Shown piece after piece: positions 32,578 through 41,951 of a DNA stretch of 64,000 nucleotides. Origin of the DNA: Anaerolineae bacterium (GTDB lineage Bacteria > Chloroflexota > Anaerolineae > Aggregatilineales > Phototrophicaceae). A model generated the notes under the pieces. That model was given only the letters and a program-made list of their open reading frames with translations, ran no database searches and was not told where the DNA came from. The position numbers and the translations under genes were made by a program. The stretch covers positions 24,279 through 88,278 of the forward strand of contig JAJEFB010000051.1 of assembly GCA_022820665.1 (NCBI GenBank), read 5' to 3'. The number at the start of each line of letters is the position of its first letter. Positions within the stretch are counted from its first letter, which is position 1.

Positions 32578-33522
32578 TTATATGAGCGTTTTGCGCATCA
32601 CAGCGAATTCGCGGCGGCGCTTGAAGCCGGCTAGCGAATACAAACGAGCGGCGTCTTCGTCCGTCCAGAGGAAGTAAGCGAAGAAGACGTGCTTGGCGCT
32701 CATCATCTCCAGACATTTGAAGAGCAGCATACGGCCAATGCCGCGATTGCGAAAATCGGGACGAACCCCGAAGGGTCCATATCGTTCGTTGCGCTGTTGG
32801 CAGAAGCCCACGACCTCGCCTTTCTCGCGCGCGATGAGAAAGCAGATACGATGCGGGCTGTCGCCAAAATACTCGAGCAGGTAGCTCTGCGCGAAGCGGA
32901 ACCAGTCCCAGCCGAAATGTTCAACGAGAAAAGGCATCAGGTCGGGAATATCAGCGGGCTCGATAGGCTGTATGATCAGGTCGTCTTCCGCTTCGGCGCG
33001 TTCGATCCGCGATTGGATCTCCGGTGGAATCTGAAAATCAGTCAGGTCGGCGCCCATGCTGATGGCATGATAGAGCGTTTCGAATCCCATGCGATCTTGC
33101 AAGAATCGGATCGTTTCCGGATAAGCGCGGGTGTCGATGCCGGGGACGAAGTAATTCGGCACGTAGGGCGATATATCGACGATTTTCCGTCCCTCGGCGC
33201 GCAGTTTGTTGATCACAGTGTCGAAGAGGGCGCTGCCGATACCTTGTCGGCGATAGTCGGGATGCACGCCAAAAGCGGTGATCCAGGCTTCGGCTTCGTC
33301 CATGCCCTGCAGAAAGTAAGGGACCTGGCGGGTCAGGCACAGGACAAATCCTACGACGCGCCCGTCGACAAGAGCGACCGGTACGTTGCCAGGATGAAAA
33401 TTAGGATCAAGCAGGACCTGCGTGCGAAACAGCGCTTCGTCGACGCGGTCGCTGGGCATTGCCCGGCTCCAGACTTCAAGCAGTTCGGCTTCGTCGCGTC
33501 CTTGATAATGTCGAATTTGCAT
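32578..33522 (-). CDS. Tandem GNAT acetyltransferase
   Basis: A 314-residue protein with two GNAT domains. In the first, AFGVHPDYRRQGIGSALFDT (about residue 90) is the acetyl-CoA-binding motif A; in the second, FGVRPDFRNRGIGRMLLFK (about residue 250) is an equally good copy. Both keep the Q/RxxGxG core, so both could bind acetyl-CoA. The acceptor is unknown; the position between a sugar importer (nine bases upstream) and a PIG-L deacetylase (18 bases downstream) suggests an amino sugar or its derivative. Confidence 0.85.
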   Translation of the reverse strand: MQIRHYQGRDEAELLEVWSRAMPSDRVDEALFRTQVLLDPNFHPGNVPVALVDGRVVGFVLCLTRQVPYFLQGMDEAEAWITAFGVHPDYRRQGIGSALFDTVINKLRAEGRKIVDISPYVPNYFVPGIDTRAYPETIRFLQDRMGFETLYHAISMGADLTDFQIPPEIQSRIERAEAEDDLIIQPIEPADIPDLMPFLVEHFGWDWFRFAQSYLLEYFGDSPHRICFLIAREKGEVVGFCQQRNERYGPFGVRPDFRNRGIGRMLLFKCLEMMSAKHVFFAYFLWTDEDAARLYSLAGFKRRREFAVMRKTLI

Positions 33523-33531
33523 GGGTCAAAT

Positions 33532-34374
33532 CTATCCTTTCAATCCAGTGAGCGCGATGCCCTTGATGAAATATCGTTGCAAAAAGACAAACAGAAGCAG
33601 CATCGGCACAACGGCGACAGCCGTCCCCGCCATCAGCAGGTTGGTGTTGTCGGCGTAGAGGCTGCGCAGCGAGTTGATGCCCAGGGGCAAGGTGAATAGT
33701 TCGCGGCTATTGAGCACCAGCAGGGGCCACAGGAAGTTGTTCCAGGCGCCGATGAAGGTGAAGGTGCCCAGGGTCGCCAGGGCGGGCTTGACCAGCGGGA
33801 TAACGATACGCCAATAGATCATGGGTTCGGAGGCGCCGTCGATGCGCGCCGCGTCGATCAGCTCATCGGGAACGGTGACCATGAATTGGCGCATGAGGAA
33901 GATGCCATAAGCCGAGGTGAGCCCGGGCACGACCAAGCCTTGATAGGTGTCGATCCAGCCCAGTTGACGCACGATGAAGAAGACCGGTATCAGCGTGACG
34001 AAGAAGGGAATCATCATGGTCGCCAGGATCAAATAAAAGAGCAGTTCCCGACCGGGGAAGCGATATTTGGCGAAGGCGAAGCCAGCCAGCGAACTGCTGA
34101 GCAAGACGCCGAGAACGATGATGCCGGAGGTAAAAAGGCTGTTGAAGTATAGCCGACCGATGGGAATCGATCGCGCAAGCTCGCTGTAGTTGCTGAATTG
34201 TGGCGAAGCAGGCAGCCAGACCGGCGGCCGCATCTGTATTTCTCCGGCGGTCATCAGCGAGGCGATAGTCATCCAGACAAAAGGAAAGACCATGAGAAAA
34301 GCGCCGCCAACCAGCACCAGATACTTAAGCGCGCTGCCGGCGCTTTGTAAGGAGCTCTTTTCGTCCTTAGTCAT
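33532..34374 (-). CDS. Carbohydrate ABC transporter permease, MalG type (importer 3)
   Basis: A CUT1 permease of about 280 residues. The EAA loop is LIDAARIDGASEPMIYWRIV and the C-terminus RYFIKGIALTGLKG is typical. Either the ATG at 34374 or a GTG at 34383, which shares one base with the partner's stop, could start it; spacing from AGGA favours neither clearly. It is followed by the GNAT gene within nine bases, indicating continued transcription. Confidence 0.9.
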   Translation of the reverse strand: MTKDEKSSLQSAGSALKYLVLVGGAFLMVFPFVWMTIASLMTAGEIQMRPPVWLPASPQFSNYSELARSIPIGRLYFNSLFTSGIIVLGVLLSSSLAGFAFAKYRFPGRELLFYLILATMMIPFFVTLIPVFFIVRQLGWIDTYQGLVVPGLTSAYGIFLMRQFMVTVPDELIDAARIDGASEPMIYWRIVIPLVKPALATLGTFTFIGAWNNFLWPLLVLNSRELFTLPLGINSLRSLYADNTNLLMAGTAVAVVPMLLLFVFLQRYFIKGIALTGLKG

Positions 34375-34382
34375 GAGCGCCA

Positions 34383-35321
34383 CTAGTCCTGATAAGTACG
34401 ATCGCGCAAGAGCCGAACCTGCAATATAGTGATGAGCATGATGATGGCAAACAGGATGAAAGCCATGGCGGAGGCTCTGCCCATGCGCGAGAATTTGAAG
34501 GCGGTGTTGTACATGTGCAGGACCACGGTCATGGAACTGTTGGCAGGCGCGCCGCCGGTAGTAGCAAAGACCAGATCGAAGACCTGCAGCGCGCCGATGG
34601 TATTGGTGACCACTACGAAAAGCATCACCGGGCGCAGCAAGGGCAAGGTGATGAAACGGAACTCCTGCCAGTTGCCGGCGCCATCGACTTGGGCGGCATC
34701 GTAATAGTCTTGCGGGATACCCTGCAAGCCCGCCAGAAAAATGACGATGTAGTAGCCGACATATTGATAGATGGCGATAAAGATGAGCGTCATCAGCGCT
34801 TGATTCGGTCCGCTGAGAAAGGGCTGACGCGGCAAGCCCAAGGCTGTAATAACGTTGTTCACGACACCGTAATTGCGGTCGAAAATGAAAGAGAACATGA
34901 CGGCCAGTGCCAGCGGCGCGGTGATGACCGGCATGAAATAAAGGACGCGCCAGACCGCGCGCCCACGGATCTTGCTGTTAAGCAGCAGGGCGAAACCAAG
35001 TCCCAGTATGGTATTGGCGCCGACGCCGCCGATGGCAAAGAGGAAGGTATTGCCCAGCGCCTTGATGAAGACGGTGTCCCGGGTCAGCAGGAAGACGTAA
35101 TTCTGCAAGCCGCGCCAGGGCATATCGCCGACCGGCGAGAGCATGTCCCAGCGGTGCAGGCTGACCCAGCCGGAGAACAGAATTGGACCGGCGAGGAATA
35201 CCAGCAAGGCGATGATGGGCGCCGCGACGAAGACATAAGCCCAGAGCATGCGCCGGCGCAGGACCGCGCTCTTGGGAATGTCCGGCATCCACCAGGAAGA
35301 CTTAATTGCAGGGGATGACAT
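34383..35321 (-). CDS. Carbohydrate ABC transporter permease, MalF type (importer 3)
   Basis: A 312-residue CUT1 permease. The first span YVFVAAPIIALLVFLAGPIL follows a basic stretch RRRML; the EAA loop is YDAAQVDGAGNWQEFRFITL. It is separated from the binding-protein gene by 150 bases that include a strong hairpin. It is coupled to the MalG-type partner. Confidence 0.9.
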   Translation of the reverse strand: MSSPAIKSSWWMPDIPKSAVLRRRMLWAYVFVAAPIIALLVFLAGPILFSGWVSLHRWDMLSPVGDMPWRGLQNYVFLLTRDTVFIKALGNTFLFAIGGVGANTILGLGFALLLNSKIRGRAVWRVLYFMPVITAPLALAVMFSFIFDRNYGVVNNVITALGLPRQPFLSGPNQALMTLIFIAIYQYVGYYIVIFLAGLQGIPQDYYDAAQVDGAGNWQEFRFITLPLLRPVMLFVVVTNTIGALQVFDLVFATTGGAPANSSMTVVLHMYNTAFKFSRMGRASAMAFILFAIIMLITILQVRLLRDRTYQD

Positions 35322-35334
35322 CAGATGGTTTGCC

Positions 35335-35370
35335 TAGTCCTCCTCTTCAAGCCGACGAAGAGGAGGACTA
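35335..35370. repeat. 14-base-stem inverted repeat between solute-binding and permease genes (importer 3)
   Basis: TAGTCCTCCTCTTC and its exact complement GAAGAGGAGGACTA flank an eight-base loop (AAGCCGAC). The sequence differs from the palindromes at the other importer junctions, but the position is equivalent. Confidence 0.75.
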
Positions 35371-35471
35371 CAAGGTTGCCGTGTGTCAATATGTTGCCTA
35401 GAGCGCCAAGAGTCCGTTGCAAGATGGCGCCTGAATGCGCTCGATTTACGGACACAGAGTAACGCGACCGG

Positions 35472-36773
35472 TTACTCCTCCGCCATCATGCGCTGTTCTT
35501 CCAGGATGGCGTTGGCTTGTCCTTCCACCGACGCCAGGGCGTCTTCCGGCGTCGTCATGCCGGCCAGAACCGCTTCAATCTCGACTTGCAGCAGGGTCTT
35601 GATCTCCTGGCCGCCGGCGACGATTTGTTCGGGCCGCGCGTAAGCCGAGGCCGCGACAAAGGCAGAGACATAGTGATCGCTCATGGATTCGGCGAAGGCG
35701 GCTTGATCGTGGTCAAAGCTGGGGATCGCGCCCAGGGCGTTGACGAGGAAATCGCCAATAGCTGATCCCTCGCCTTCGCTGTGTTCGGCATTCATCCAGT
35801 GGATGAAATCCCATGCCGCTTCTTTGTTGGGCGAGTTGGAATCGACAGCGAAGAGCCAGGTGTAAGCGATACTGGAAGGGGTGTCGCCGCTGGGACCGAC
35901 GGGAATCTCGGCAACGCGGACTTCAGTTTCGAAGTCGACGCCTTCCGCCGCGCGCAGGGTTGCCCGCCACCAGGGCGCCATGATAACCATGCCGACTGTG
36001 CCGCTGGGGAAATTGCCCAAGCCGTTGATGCTGGGATCTGTACCGCCGCTGGCCACCAAATCAGCGTAAAGTTGCAGCGTCTCGATGCCCTGCGGGCTGT
36101 TGAACTCGGCGACTGTACGATCTGCGCTGAGGTAATTGCCGCCGTTGGAAAAGAGCAAGGCGCTGAACGGGTGCACGATACCGGAATCCCAACCGGGCAT
36201 GACACCCAAGCCGAGCTGGCTGATGGCGCCGGTGTCGTCAACTTGCGTGATGGCGGCGGCGATTTCTTTGAGCTCGTCCCAATTGCCGGGCGGCGCGTCA
36301 TAACCGGCTTCAGCCAGCAGACGCTTGTTATAGACCAGCAAGTAAGGATTGACCTCGGTGGGATAACCCCAGGTCTGGCTATCGGAAGTGCTGACTGCGT
36401 CGATTGTGCCCTGCGCTACGTTCTCGTTGATGAAAGCCAGCGCGTCCTCCGGTGGCTGGTCCAGGACCCCGCTATTGACGAAGTCGGGCAGCCAGAGATG
36501 GTAAAAATGATAAACATCGGCGCTGATGCCCGCGGTGCGGCCCGTGATGATCTTGGTGCGCAGTTCGCCAAAATCGACGGTGACCAGCTCGATATTAACG
36601 CCGGGGTTGCTTTCCATGTAGGCGTCGATGATGACTTGCTGCGCCGCCAGTTGGTCTTCAGTGCCCCAGTGTGTCAGCATGGTCAGGGTGGTGTCTTGCG
36701 CCAATGTCGTCGCGCCGAAGGTCAGTATCAGCGCAAGACTCAAGAATACAAGAACAAAACGTTTAATTGACAT
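35472..36773 (-). CDS. Sugar ABC transporter substrate-binding protein (importer 3)
   Basis: A 433-residue family 1 binding protein with signal peptide MSIKRFVLVFLSLALILTFG, cleaved near TTLAQ. WGYPTEVNPYLLVYNKRLL and MVIMAPWWRATLRAAEG are typical of the sugar-binding class. The start is fixed by GGGAGGA four bases before the ATG at 36773. The NamZ-like gene precedes it on the same strand by 54 bases, so a muropeptide sugar such as MurNAc or GlcNAc is a reasonable ligand guess. Confidence 0.9.
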   Translation of the reverse strand: MSIKRFVLVFLSLALILTFGATTLAQDTTLTMLTHWGTEDQLAAQQVIIDAYMESNPGVNIELVTVDFGELRTKIITGRTAGISADVYHFYHLWLPDFVNSGVLDQPPEDALAFINENVAQGTIDAVSTSDSQTWGYPTEVNPYLLVYNKRLLAEAGYDAPPGNWDELKEIAAAITQVDDTGAISQLGLGVMPGWDSGIVHPFSALLFSNGGNYLSADRTVAEFNSPQGIETLQLYADLVASGGTDPSINGLGNFPSGTVGMVIMAPWWRATLRAAEGVDFETEVRVAEIPVGPSGDTPSSIAYTWLFAVDSNSPNKEAAWDFIHWMNAEHSEGEGSAIGDFLVNALGAIPSFDHDQAAFAESMSDHYVSAFVAASAYARPEQIVAGGQEIKTLLQVEIEAVLAGMTTPEDALASVEGQANAILEEQRMMAEE

Positions 36774-36827
36774 CAAATCCTCCCTATTAAAGATATTGAA
36801 CTGACGGTTAAACACCCGTCACAGCAT

Positions 36828-37988
36828 CTAGTATAGCAGGTATTTCTGGCGCGCCTTCAGAAAGTCCTCGATTCCCGGCTGCCAGGACGCGATCAGTTCC
36901 TCAACCGGCCGCCGCGCGTCCAGGCTTTCGCGGATGGCAGTACTGCCAGAGAGCAGATCAATCGGCGCCGTTGACCCGGCCGCCCAGGGCGCGCGCCAGG
37001 CGAAGTCCTCCGGGTAATTTTCGATCACCGCTTGCAGCAAGTTCAGGATCATCGCGACTGGCTGGAAGCGCTCGCGATCCGTCACATGAATGTGCGCGCC
37101 GGCGCATAATTCGCCCTGATTTTTGCCGAAGGTCGGCACGAAGTAAACCGGACGAAAGCGCGCGCCGTCCAGGTTCAGGTCGTTCAGTTGATCGGCAAGC
37201 TGCAGGGCATCAATCCAGGGCGCGCCGATGTATTCGAAGGGCTTTGTAGTGCCGCGCCCTTCGGATAGATTGCTGCCTTCAATCAAACAGGTACCGGGAT
37301 AAAGGGTCATGGCATCCAGGGTGGGCAAATTGGGCGATGAGGGAACGAAGGGCAAGCCGGTATCATCGAACCACATGTCGCGCCTCCAGCCCTCCATCGC
37401 TATCACCGTCAGATCGCAGTCGATGCTGTATTCCGTATTGGCCATTCGCGCCATTTCGCCGATGGTCATGCCATAGCGGATGGGCATGGGGTAGGGTCCC
37501 ACAAAGGAGGCGAAATCCGCGTCCAGCATCGGTCCTTCGATGCGGGCGCCGGATATGGGCGCTGGCCTATCGAGCAAGATGACCTTGCAGTCCGCCGCGG
37601 CCGCGGCTTCCATGACATAGAGCGCGGTCGCCAAGAATGTATAGAAGCGTACGCCGCCGTCCTGCAAGTCTATGATGATGGCGTCGATGCCGCGCAGCAT
37701 GTCGGGTGTGGGCCAGCGCGTTTCGCCGTACAGGCTATGGACGGGCAGTCCGGTCACTGCATCCTTATAGGTTGCCACGGGCGCGCCGGCTTGCGCCTCG
37801 CCACGCAGCCCGTGTTCGGGACCAAATAGCGCGACAAGGTCGATGGCGGAATGCCGATGAAGGCGCTCAACGCTGCTGCGCAATTCGCGATCGACGCTGC
37901 TGGGGCAAGCCACAAGCCCCAGCCGCTTGCCGGCCGCCTCTTCAGCTGCCTCTTCCAAAAAAACTTCCAATCCCAATCGAACGGTCAT
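36828..37988 (-). CDS. namZ: DUF1343 protein, exo-beta-N-acetylmuramidase NamZ-like
   Basis: A 386-residue member of the DUF1343 family, whose characterised member NamZ removes N-acetylmuramic acid from the non-reducing end of peptidoglycan fragments. Recognisable blocks are LGLVACPSSVD, VALFGPEHGLRGEAQAG with the conserved GPEHG, IIIDLQDGGVRFYTF, and LIEGSNLSEGRGTTKPFEYI. No signal peptide is visible, unlike secreted NamZ proteins, so it may work on imported fragments. It overlaps the histidine kinase stop by ATGA and precedes an importer and a deacetylase, supporting a cell-wall sugar recycling role. Confidence 0.85.
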   Translation of the reverse strand: MTVRLGLEVFLEEAAEEAAGKRLGLVACPSSVDRELRSSVERLHRHSAIDLVALFGPEHGLRGEAQAGAPVATYKDAVTGLPVHSLYGETRWPTPDMLRGIDAIIIDLQDGGVRFYTFLATALYVMEAAAAADCKVILLDRPAPISGARIEGPMLDADFASFVGPYPMPIRYGMTIGEMARMANTEYSIDCDLTVIAMEGWRRDMWFDDTGLPFVPSSPNLPTLDAMTLYPGTCLIEGSNLSEGRGTTKPFEYIGAPWIDALQLADQLNDLNLDGARFRPVYFVPTFGKNQGELCAGAHIHVTDRERFQPVAMILNLLQAVIENYPEDFAWRAPWAAGSTAPIDLLSGSTAIRESLDARRPVEELIASWQPGIEDFLKARQKYLLY

Positions 37989-40156
37989 CGAAGGTTACCT
38001 CCTCCATTTAAGGCGCCCTGCGCCCGCGTCAGTTCCAGATTCGCCGGATGTCGGATGCCGTCGATGAGCGCCTGGACGCTGCTGACCAGCTGGATCGGTG
38101 AGTAGCCGCTTTTGCGCGCGAGTGTAATATCGCCGTAGATATTGGGCGTGATTGATTCGCTGGCGCCCTTGGCCGATACCAGAATGATGGGGATATCGCG
38201 CAGCTTGGGCACACCGCGCATGGCTTCGATCACGGCGAATCCGTCCATACCGGGCATCAGCACATCGAGGATCAATAGGTCAGGCGGCTCGCCTTCCATC
38301 ATGGCGATGCCGTCGGCGCCGCCATAAGCGACGCGGACCCGGTAGCGCTCATCGAGGCTGCGCAGCGTCCGCGTGAAGAGGCGCACGATGTCTCGGTTAT
38401 CGTCGATGATCATGATCGAAGTTGCCGCCTCGCCGTAGCGGGCGAGCGCTTTCTGCAGCATTTCGCGCGAAACCGGCTTGACCAGGTAATCGCTGATGCC
38501 ACGCTGTCGGATGGCTGCGCGACCGCTGGGCATGGGCAAGGTGATGACGTTTAGCGCAAGATTGGGGACCTCGATTCGCTTTTGCAGACGGAGATATTGG
38601 TGATTCTGCGCCAGCAGCAGCACGTCCGGCTCGAACTCGTCGATGTGCCGCAGCGCCTGGACTTCGCTATTGCAGGCGACGACATTATGCGCCTTCAGAT
38701 AGCGCGCAAAAAAGGTAGTGATCGCTTCATCGTCGTCGACGACCAGAACGCGCTTTTCAGCGCTGGTTGTCTTGCTCGGTTGGTCCCAGATCGGCATCTG
38801 GGAGACCAGGTTGCTGGTGGTCGGCAACGAGAAGGAAAAGCGGCTGCCTTGGCCAGCGACGCCAGCGCTGCTTGCGCTCATTTCGCCGCCGTGCAGACGA
38901 ATTAGCTCGCGGCTGAGCGTCAGCCCCAAGCCAGAGCCCTTGTCGACGAAAGGCGCGCCGCCCTCGACTTGATAGAACTCCTCAAAGACGCGCTTAATAT
39001 CGTCTTCGCTCAAACCGATGCCGGTATCGATGACGCTGGTGACCACTTGACCGTCTTCGACCGATACGACAATTGTGATGCCGCCTTGGCTGGTGAAGCG
39101 CGTGGCGTTGACGAGCAGATTCAGCAGTATCTGCCGGATGCGGACGGGATCGAACCACAGGTCCGGCAGGTCGTTGGGAATATCCAGTTGAAAATCCAGC
39201 CCCTTTTTTTCGATCAAGTCCGCGACCATATTGGCTGATTCGCGCAGACAGCCGCCCAGGCTGGCTTTTTGTTTGACGATGGCCAGGTGCCGCGCTTCCA
39301 ACTGAGAGATATCGAGCACATCGTCGATGAGGTTTTGCAGGTGTTTGGCGTTGCGATAGACAGCGTGGACATCGGCGCGATAGCTGGATGGCAGCGGCTG
39401 ATCATAGAGTTCCGGAGCCAGGATCATCACCTCGCTGAAGCCGACGATAAGGTTGATGGGCGTGCGCAACTCGTGGCTGACGTTCGCCGCGAAACGCGCC
39501 TTGAGCTGACGGGATTCCTCGGCTTGTTCAAAGGCGATTTCCAACTTCTTGTTGGTGACGCGCAGGCGTTCTTGCGTTTCCTGTAACTGCTTGGATATCA
39601 GCACCAGTTCGGCGCGGCTTTCGCGGGCGGCGCGCATTTGATCGGCCGCGTAGTCCTGAAAGCCCTGGCTGATTTCCAGCTCTTTAACGAAGTAGCGCTT
39701 GAGGGTGCCGACGATCGCCAGTTGCAGTGTCATCAAGACCAGCAAGAAAAGAGCGTGCTGGCTTGGCGCGAAAGCCAGGACGAAGAGCGCGTTGATGATC
39801 AGCGATAGCGCAACCCAGGGCAGAGACATCAAGATGACGGCAATGATCAGGCTAGCCGGGATTAGATACAGGACCGGCGTAAAACTGCTGGCGATATAGA
39901 TCTGCGCGGCGATAAGCGCGATGCAAAAGACGAAGAACAAACAGGCGAAATTGAAGCTGCGTGATTTGATGAAAAAGCAGATGCCGCAGATCGCGATCAT
40001 GATGACGGCGTCAAACATGATGATATTGGGCAAGCTGCCGGGCAGCAGATCCCCCAGCGCGATGAAAGCCCAAAGCGCCAGGCTCACCAATGCCAGCGCG
40101 ATATTCATGAACTCCTGCTTCATCTGGTTTTCTTGGGACTTGCTCTCAAGGTTCAT
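37985..40156 (-). CDS. Hybrid sensor histidine kinase with two receiver domains, one lacking its Asp
   Basis: A 723-residue membrane kinase. About six hydrophobic spans fill residues 13-150, then a coiled coil (about 155-220). FAANVSHELRTPINLIVGF gives the phospho-acceptor His 228. The ATPase domain has LLNLLVNATRFTSQGG, DTGIGLSEDD and GSGLGLTLSREL. Receiver 1 (about 468-585) starts VLVVDDDEAITTFF but the acceptor site reads PDVLLLAQNH, so the Asp is gone while the Lys in YLVKPVS stays. Receiver 2 (about 593-715) is complete: DLLILDVLMPGMDGF. It leads the minus-strand run and overlaps the NamZ-like start by ATGA, so it may sense cell-wall or sugar signals. Confidence 0.9.
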   Translation of the reverse strand: MNLESKSQENQMKQEFMNIALALVSLALWAFIALGDLLPGSLPNIIMFDAVIMIAICGICFFIKSRSFNFACLFFVFCIALIAAQIYIASSFTPVLYLIPASLIIAVILMSLPWVALSLIINALFVLAFAPSQHALFLLVLMTLQLAIVGTLKRYFVKELEISQGFQDYAADQMRAARESRAELVLISKQLQETQERLRVTNKKLEIAFEQAEESRQLKARFAANVSHELRTPINLIVGFSEVMILAPELYDQPLPSSYRADVHAVYRNAKHLQNLIDDVLDISQLEARHLAIVKQKASLGGCLRESANMVADLIEKKGLDFQLDIPNDLPDLWFDPVRIRQILLNLLVNATRFTSQGGITIVVSVEDGQVVTSVIDTGIGLSEDDIKRVFEEFYQVEGGAPFVDKGSGLGLTLSRELIRLHGGEMSASSAGVAGQGSRFSFSLPTTSNLVSQMPIWDQPSKTTSAEKRVLVVDDDEAITTFFARYLKAHNVVACNSEVQALRHIDEFEPDVLLLAQNHQYLRLQKRIEVPNLALNVITLPMPSGRAAIRQRGISDYLVKPVSREMLQKALARYGEAATSIMIIDDNRDIVRLFTRTLRSLDERYRVRVAYGGADGIAMMEGEPPDLLILDVLMPGMDGFAVIEAMRGVPKLRDIPIILVSAKGASESITPNIYGDITLARKSGYSPIQLVSSVQALIDGIRHPANLELTRAQGALNGGGNLR

Positions 40157-40640
40157 GCGCTTGTTCCAGTTCGCTGGATTTGTCTTTGGCCTGTCTTCGA
40201 GATTGCGCGAATCGTTTGCCCGGCCTTTGCCAAGGCCAGGTAGTGTATCCTTTTCGGTTGAAATACTTCGTAGCCAGTCCTCGACATGAGATCCTTAACC
40301 CAAAATACGAACGATTTTGGTAGGGGCGACTGGGTGAGTCGCCCGATACCATTCGGTTTCTACTCGTCGGGCGATCCATCGGGTCGCGTAGACGCTGACC
40401 TTCGATCGACCCTACCGACTGTCAAGTAGTTGCTATTCTTCATTTCAACCGAATTCGATACATTCTCCAAAGCCAACGCAATTTGACAGAATTGCATTTG
40501 CCAGTCAAAATCATCGATAATTGTGGCACGCTTCTTATTCTAGTACAGATGGGTAGGAAAGGCTGCAATTCGCTAAATTCGGGCGGTGATTGCCCGGGAG
40601 GGCTCACGGTTAACGTAAAACATGAATAAAGGAGTGAATT
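40157..40640. other. Divergent intergenic region (484 bases)
   Basis: No gene is visible. It lies between the histidine kinase and importer 4 starts and holds a pair of REP-like palindromes (listed separately). The importer 4 end has an AAGGAG ribosome site six bases before the ATG at 40641. No clear promoter hexamers were identified. Confidence 0.5.
40319..40418. repeat. Two inverted REP-like palindromes (BIME-like pair)
   Basis: GGTAGGGGCGACT...AGTCGCCCG reads forward from 40319. A second copy in the opposite orientation ends with GACCCTACC near 40418, so GGTAGGG feet face outward on both sides. The second copy contains the TAGAC-loop hairpin GGTC-GCGTAGACGCT-GACC. This arrangement resembles bacterial interspersed mosaic elements. 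Confidence 0.65.
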
Positions 40641-41933
40641 ATGAGTAACAAAGGGATTTCGCGGCGGGACTTCCTGCGGGCGAGTTTGGCGGCGGGCACG
40701 GCAGCGGGCATATCCGCCATGCCGGCCGGTTTGACCTACGCGCAAGAGCAGGCGTTTCTCAATTATTGGACGGGCTGGAGCGGCTTCGAGTTTGATGTTT
40801 TGCAGGGCTTGGTCGATCAGTTCAACGAAGAACACGGGAATATCTACGTCAATATGACGACTGTGTTCGGCCAATATGAGAAGGTGTTGACGGCTATCGC
40901 TGGCGGTAATCCGCCGGATGTGGTCTCGGCAGTCTGGCTGCACCAATTGGTGCAGATCGCTTCGCAAGGCGCCTTGACGCCTTTGACCGCTTATGCGGAA
41001 GCGGCTGGCATAGACGGTTCCGAGTATTTCCCGCAGCTGTGGAACAACTGGTGGTATAACGGCGAGCTTTGGGGTTTGATGTGCACCTCCAACGCGCGCG
41101 TTTTGGCATTCTCGCCGCCAGCTATGGCGGAATTGGGATTCAGCGAACCCCCGACCAGCATCGACGAGCTTGACGAAGTTTCGCAAGCCTATGAGGTCAT
41201 CGACAGCGATGGCAATATTGAGCGCGTCGGTCTGCTGCCAGCCAATATCCAGTGGTGGGGAATCGTCTTCGGCGGCACGTTCTATGACGAAGACACTCAG
41301 ACGATCACGGCGAACGATCCGGCGATCGTGGCCGCGCTCGAATGGATGGCGGGATACTGGGAACGGCTGGGACCGGAAAAGGTCGCGGCTTTCACCAGCG
41401 GTTTCGGTGATTACCTTAGTACGCAGAACCCTTTCTTCGTCGGCAAGGAGGGCTTCAAGCAAGTCGGCGAATGGTTCATCCAGTTCCAGAAGAAGTTCGC
41501 GCCCGATCTCGAGATGGATATGATCGCGGCGCCCTATCCGGATGGCGGGCGTCCCAACGCCACGACCTTCGGCGGCAGTGTATTCACGATACCGACCGGC
41601 GTGATCAATCCGGACGCGGCTTGGGAATTCATCCGTTGGCTGAGCGAAGACGAGCACATGGGCGAGTTCTGCTTCAATATTCAGAATATCCCGCCCAAAG
41701 TGGCAGCCGCGACAGCGGAGCGCTTCGTCAGCGATCATCGCTTCCAACTGGCGCTGGACTTGCTGAACGGACCGAATGCCTTTGGCCCGCCCAAGATTCC
41801 GGTGAACGACTTCTACAATTCACGCCTTGGCGAAGCCGAGACAGCGGTGAAAGCCGGTCAACTGACGGCGCAGGAAGCGCTGGATCGCGTCACCGAGGAA
41901 GTGCAGCGCGAGCTGGACATGGCGATGATGTAG
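40641..41933 (+). CDS. Sugar ABC transporter substrate-binding protein with Tat signal (importer 4)
   Basis: A 430-residue family 1 binding protein. Unlike the other four in this window it has a twin-arginine signal (SRRDFLRASLAAGTAAGI, cleaved near TYAQ), so it should be exported folded. FLNYWTGWSGFEFDVLQGLV and WNNWWYNGELWGLMCTSNAR are typical. The start is the ATG after AAGGAG. Its operon continues with two permeases, a dehydrogenase and an epimerase, suggesting that the imported sugar is oxidised and epimerised next. Confidence 0.92.
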   Translation: MSNKGISRRDFLRASLAAGTAAGISAMPAGLTYAQEQAFLNYWTGWSGFEFDVLQGLVDQFNEEHGNIYVNMTTVFGQYEKVLTAIAGGNPPDVVSAVWLHQLVQIASQGALTPLTAYAEAAGIDGSEYFPQLWNNWWYNGELWGLMCTSNARVLAFSPPAMAELGFSEPPTSIDELDEVSQAYEVIDSDGNIERVGLLPANIQWWGIVFGGTFYDEDTQTITANDPAIVAALEWMAGYWERLGPEKVAAFTSGFGDYLSTQNPFFVGKEGFKQVGEWFIQFQKKFAPDLEMDMIAAPYPDGGRPNATTFGGSVFTIPTGVINPDAAWEFIRWLSEDEHMGEFCFNIQNIPPKVAAATAERFVSDHRFQLALDLLNGPNAFGPPKIPVNDFYNSRLGEAETAVKAGQLTAQEALDRVTEEVQRELDMAMM

Positions 41934-41951
41934 AATACCCCCATTCCCCAT

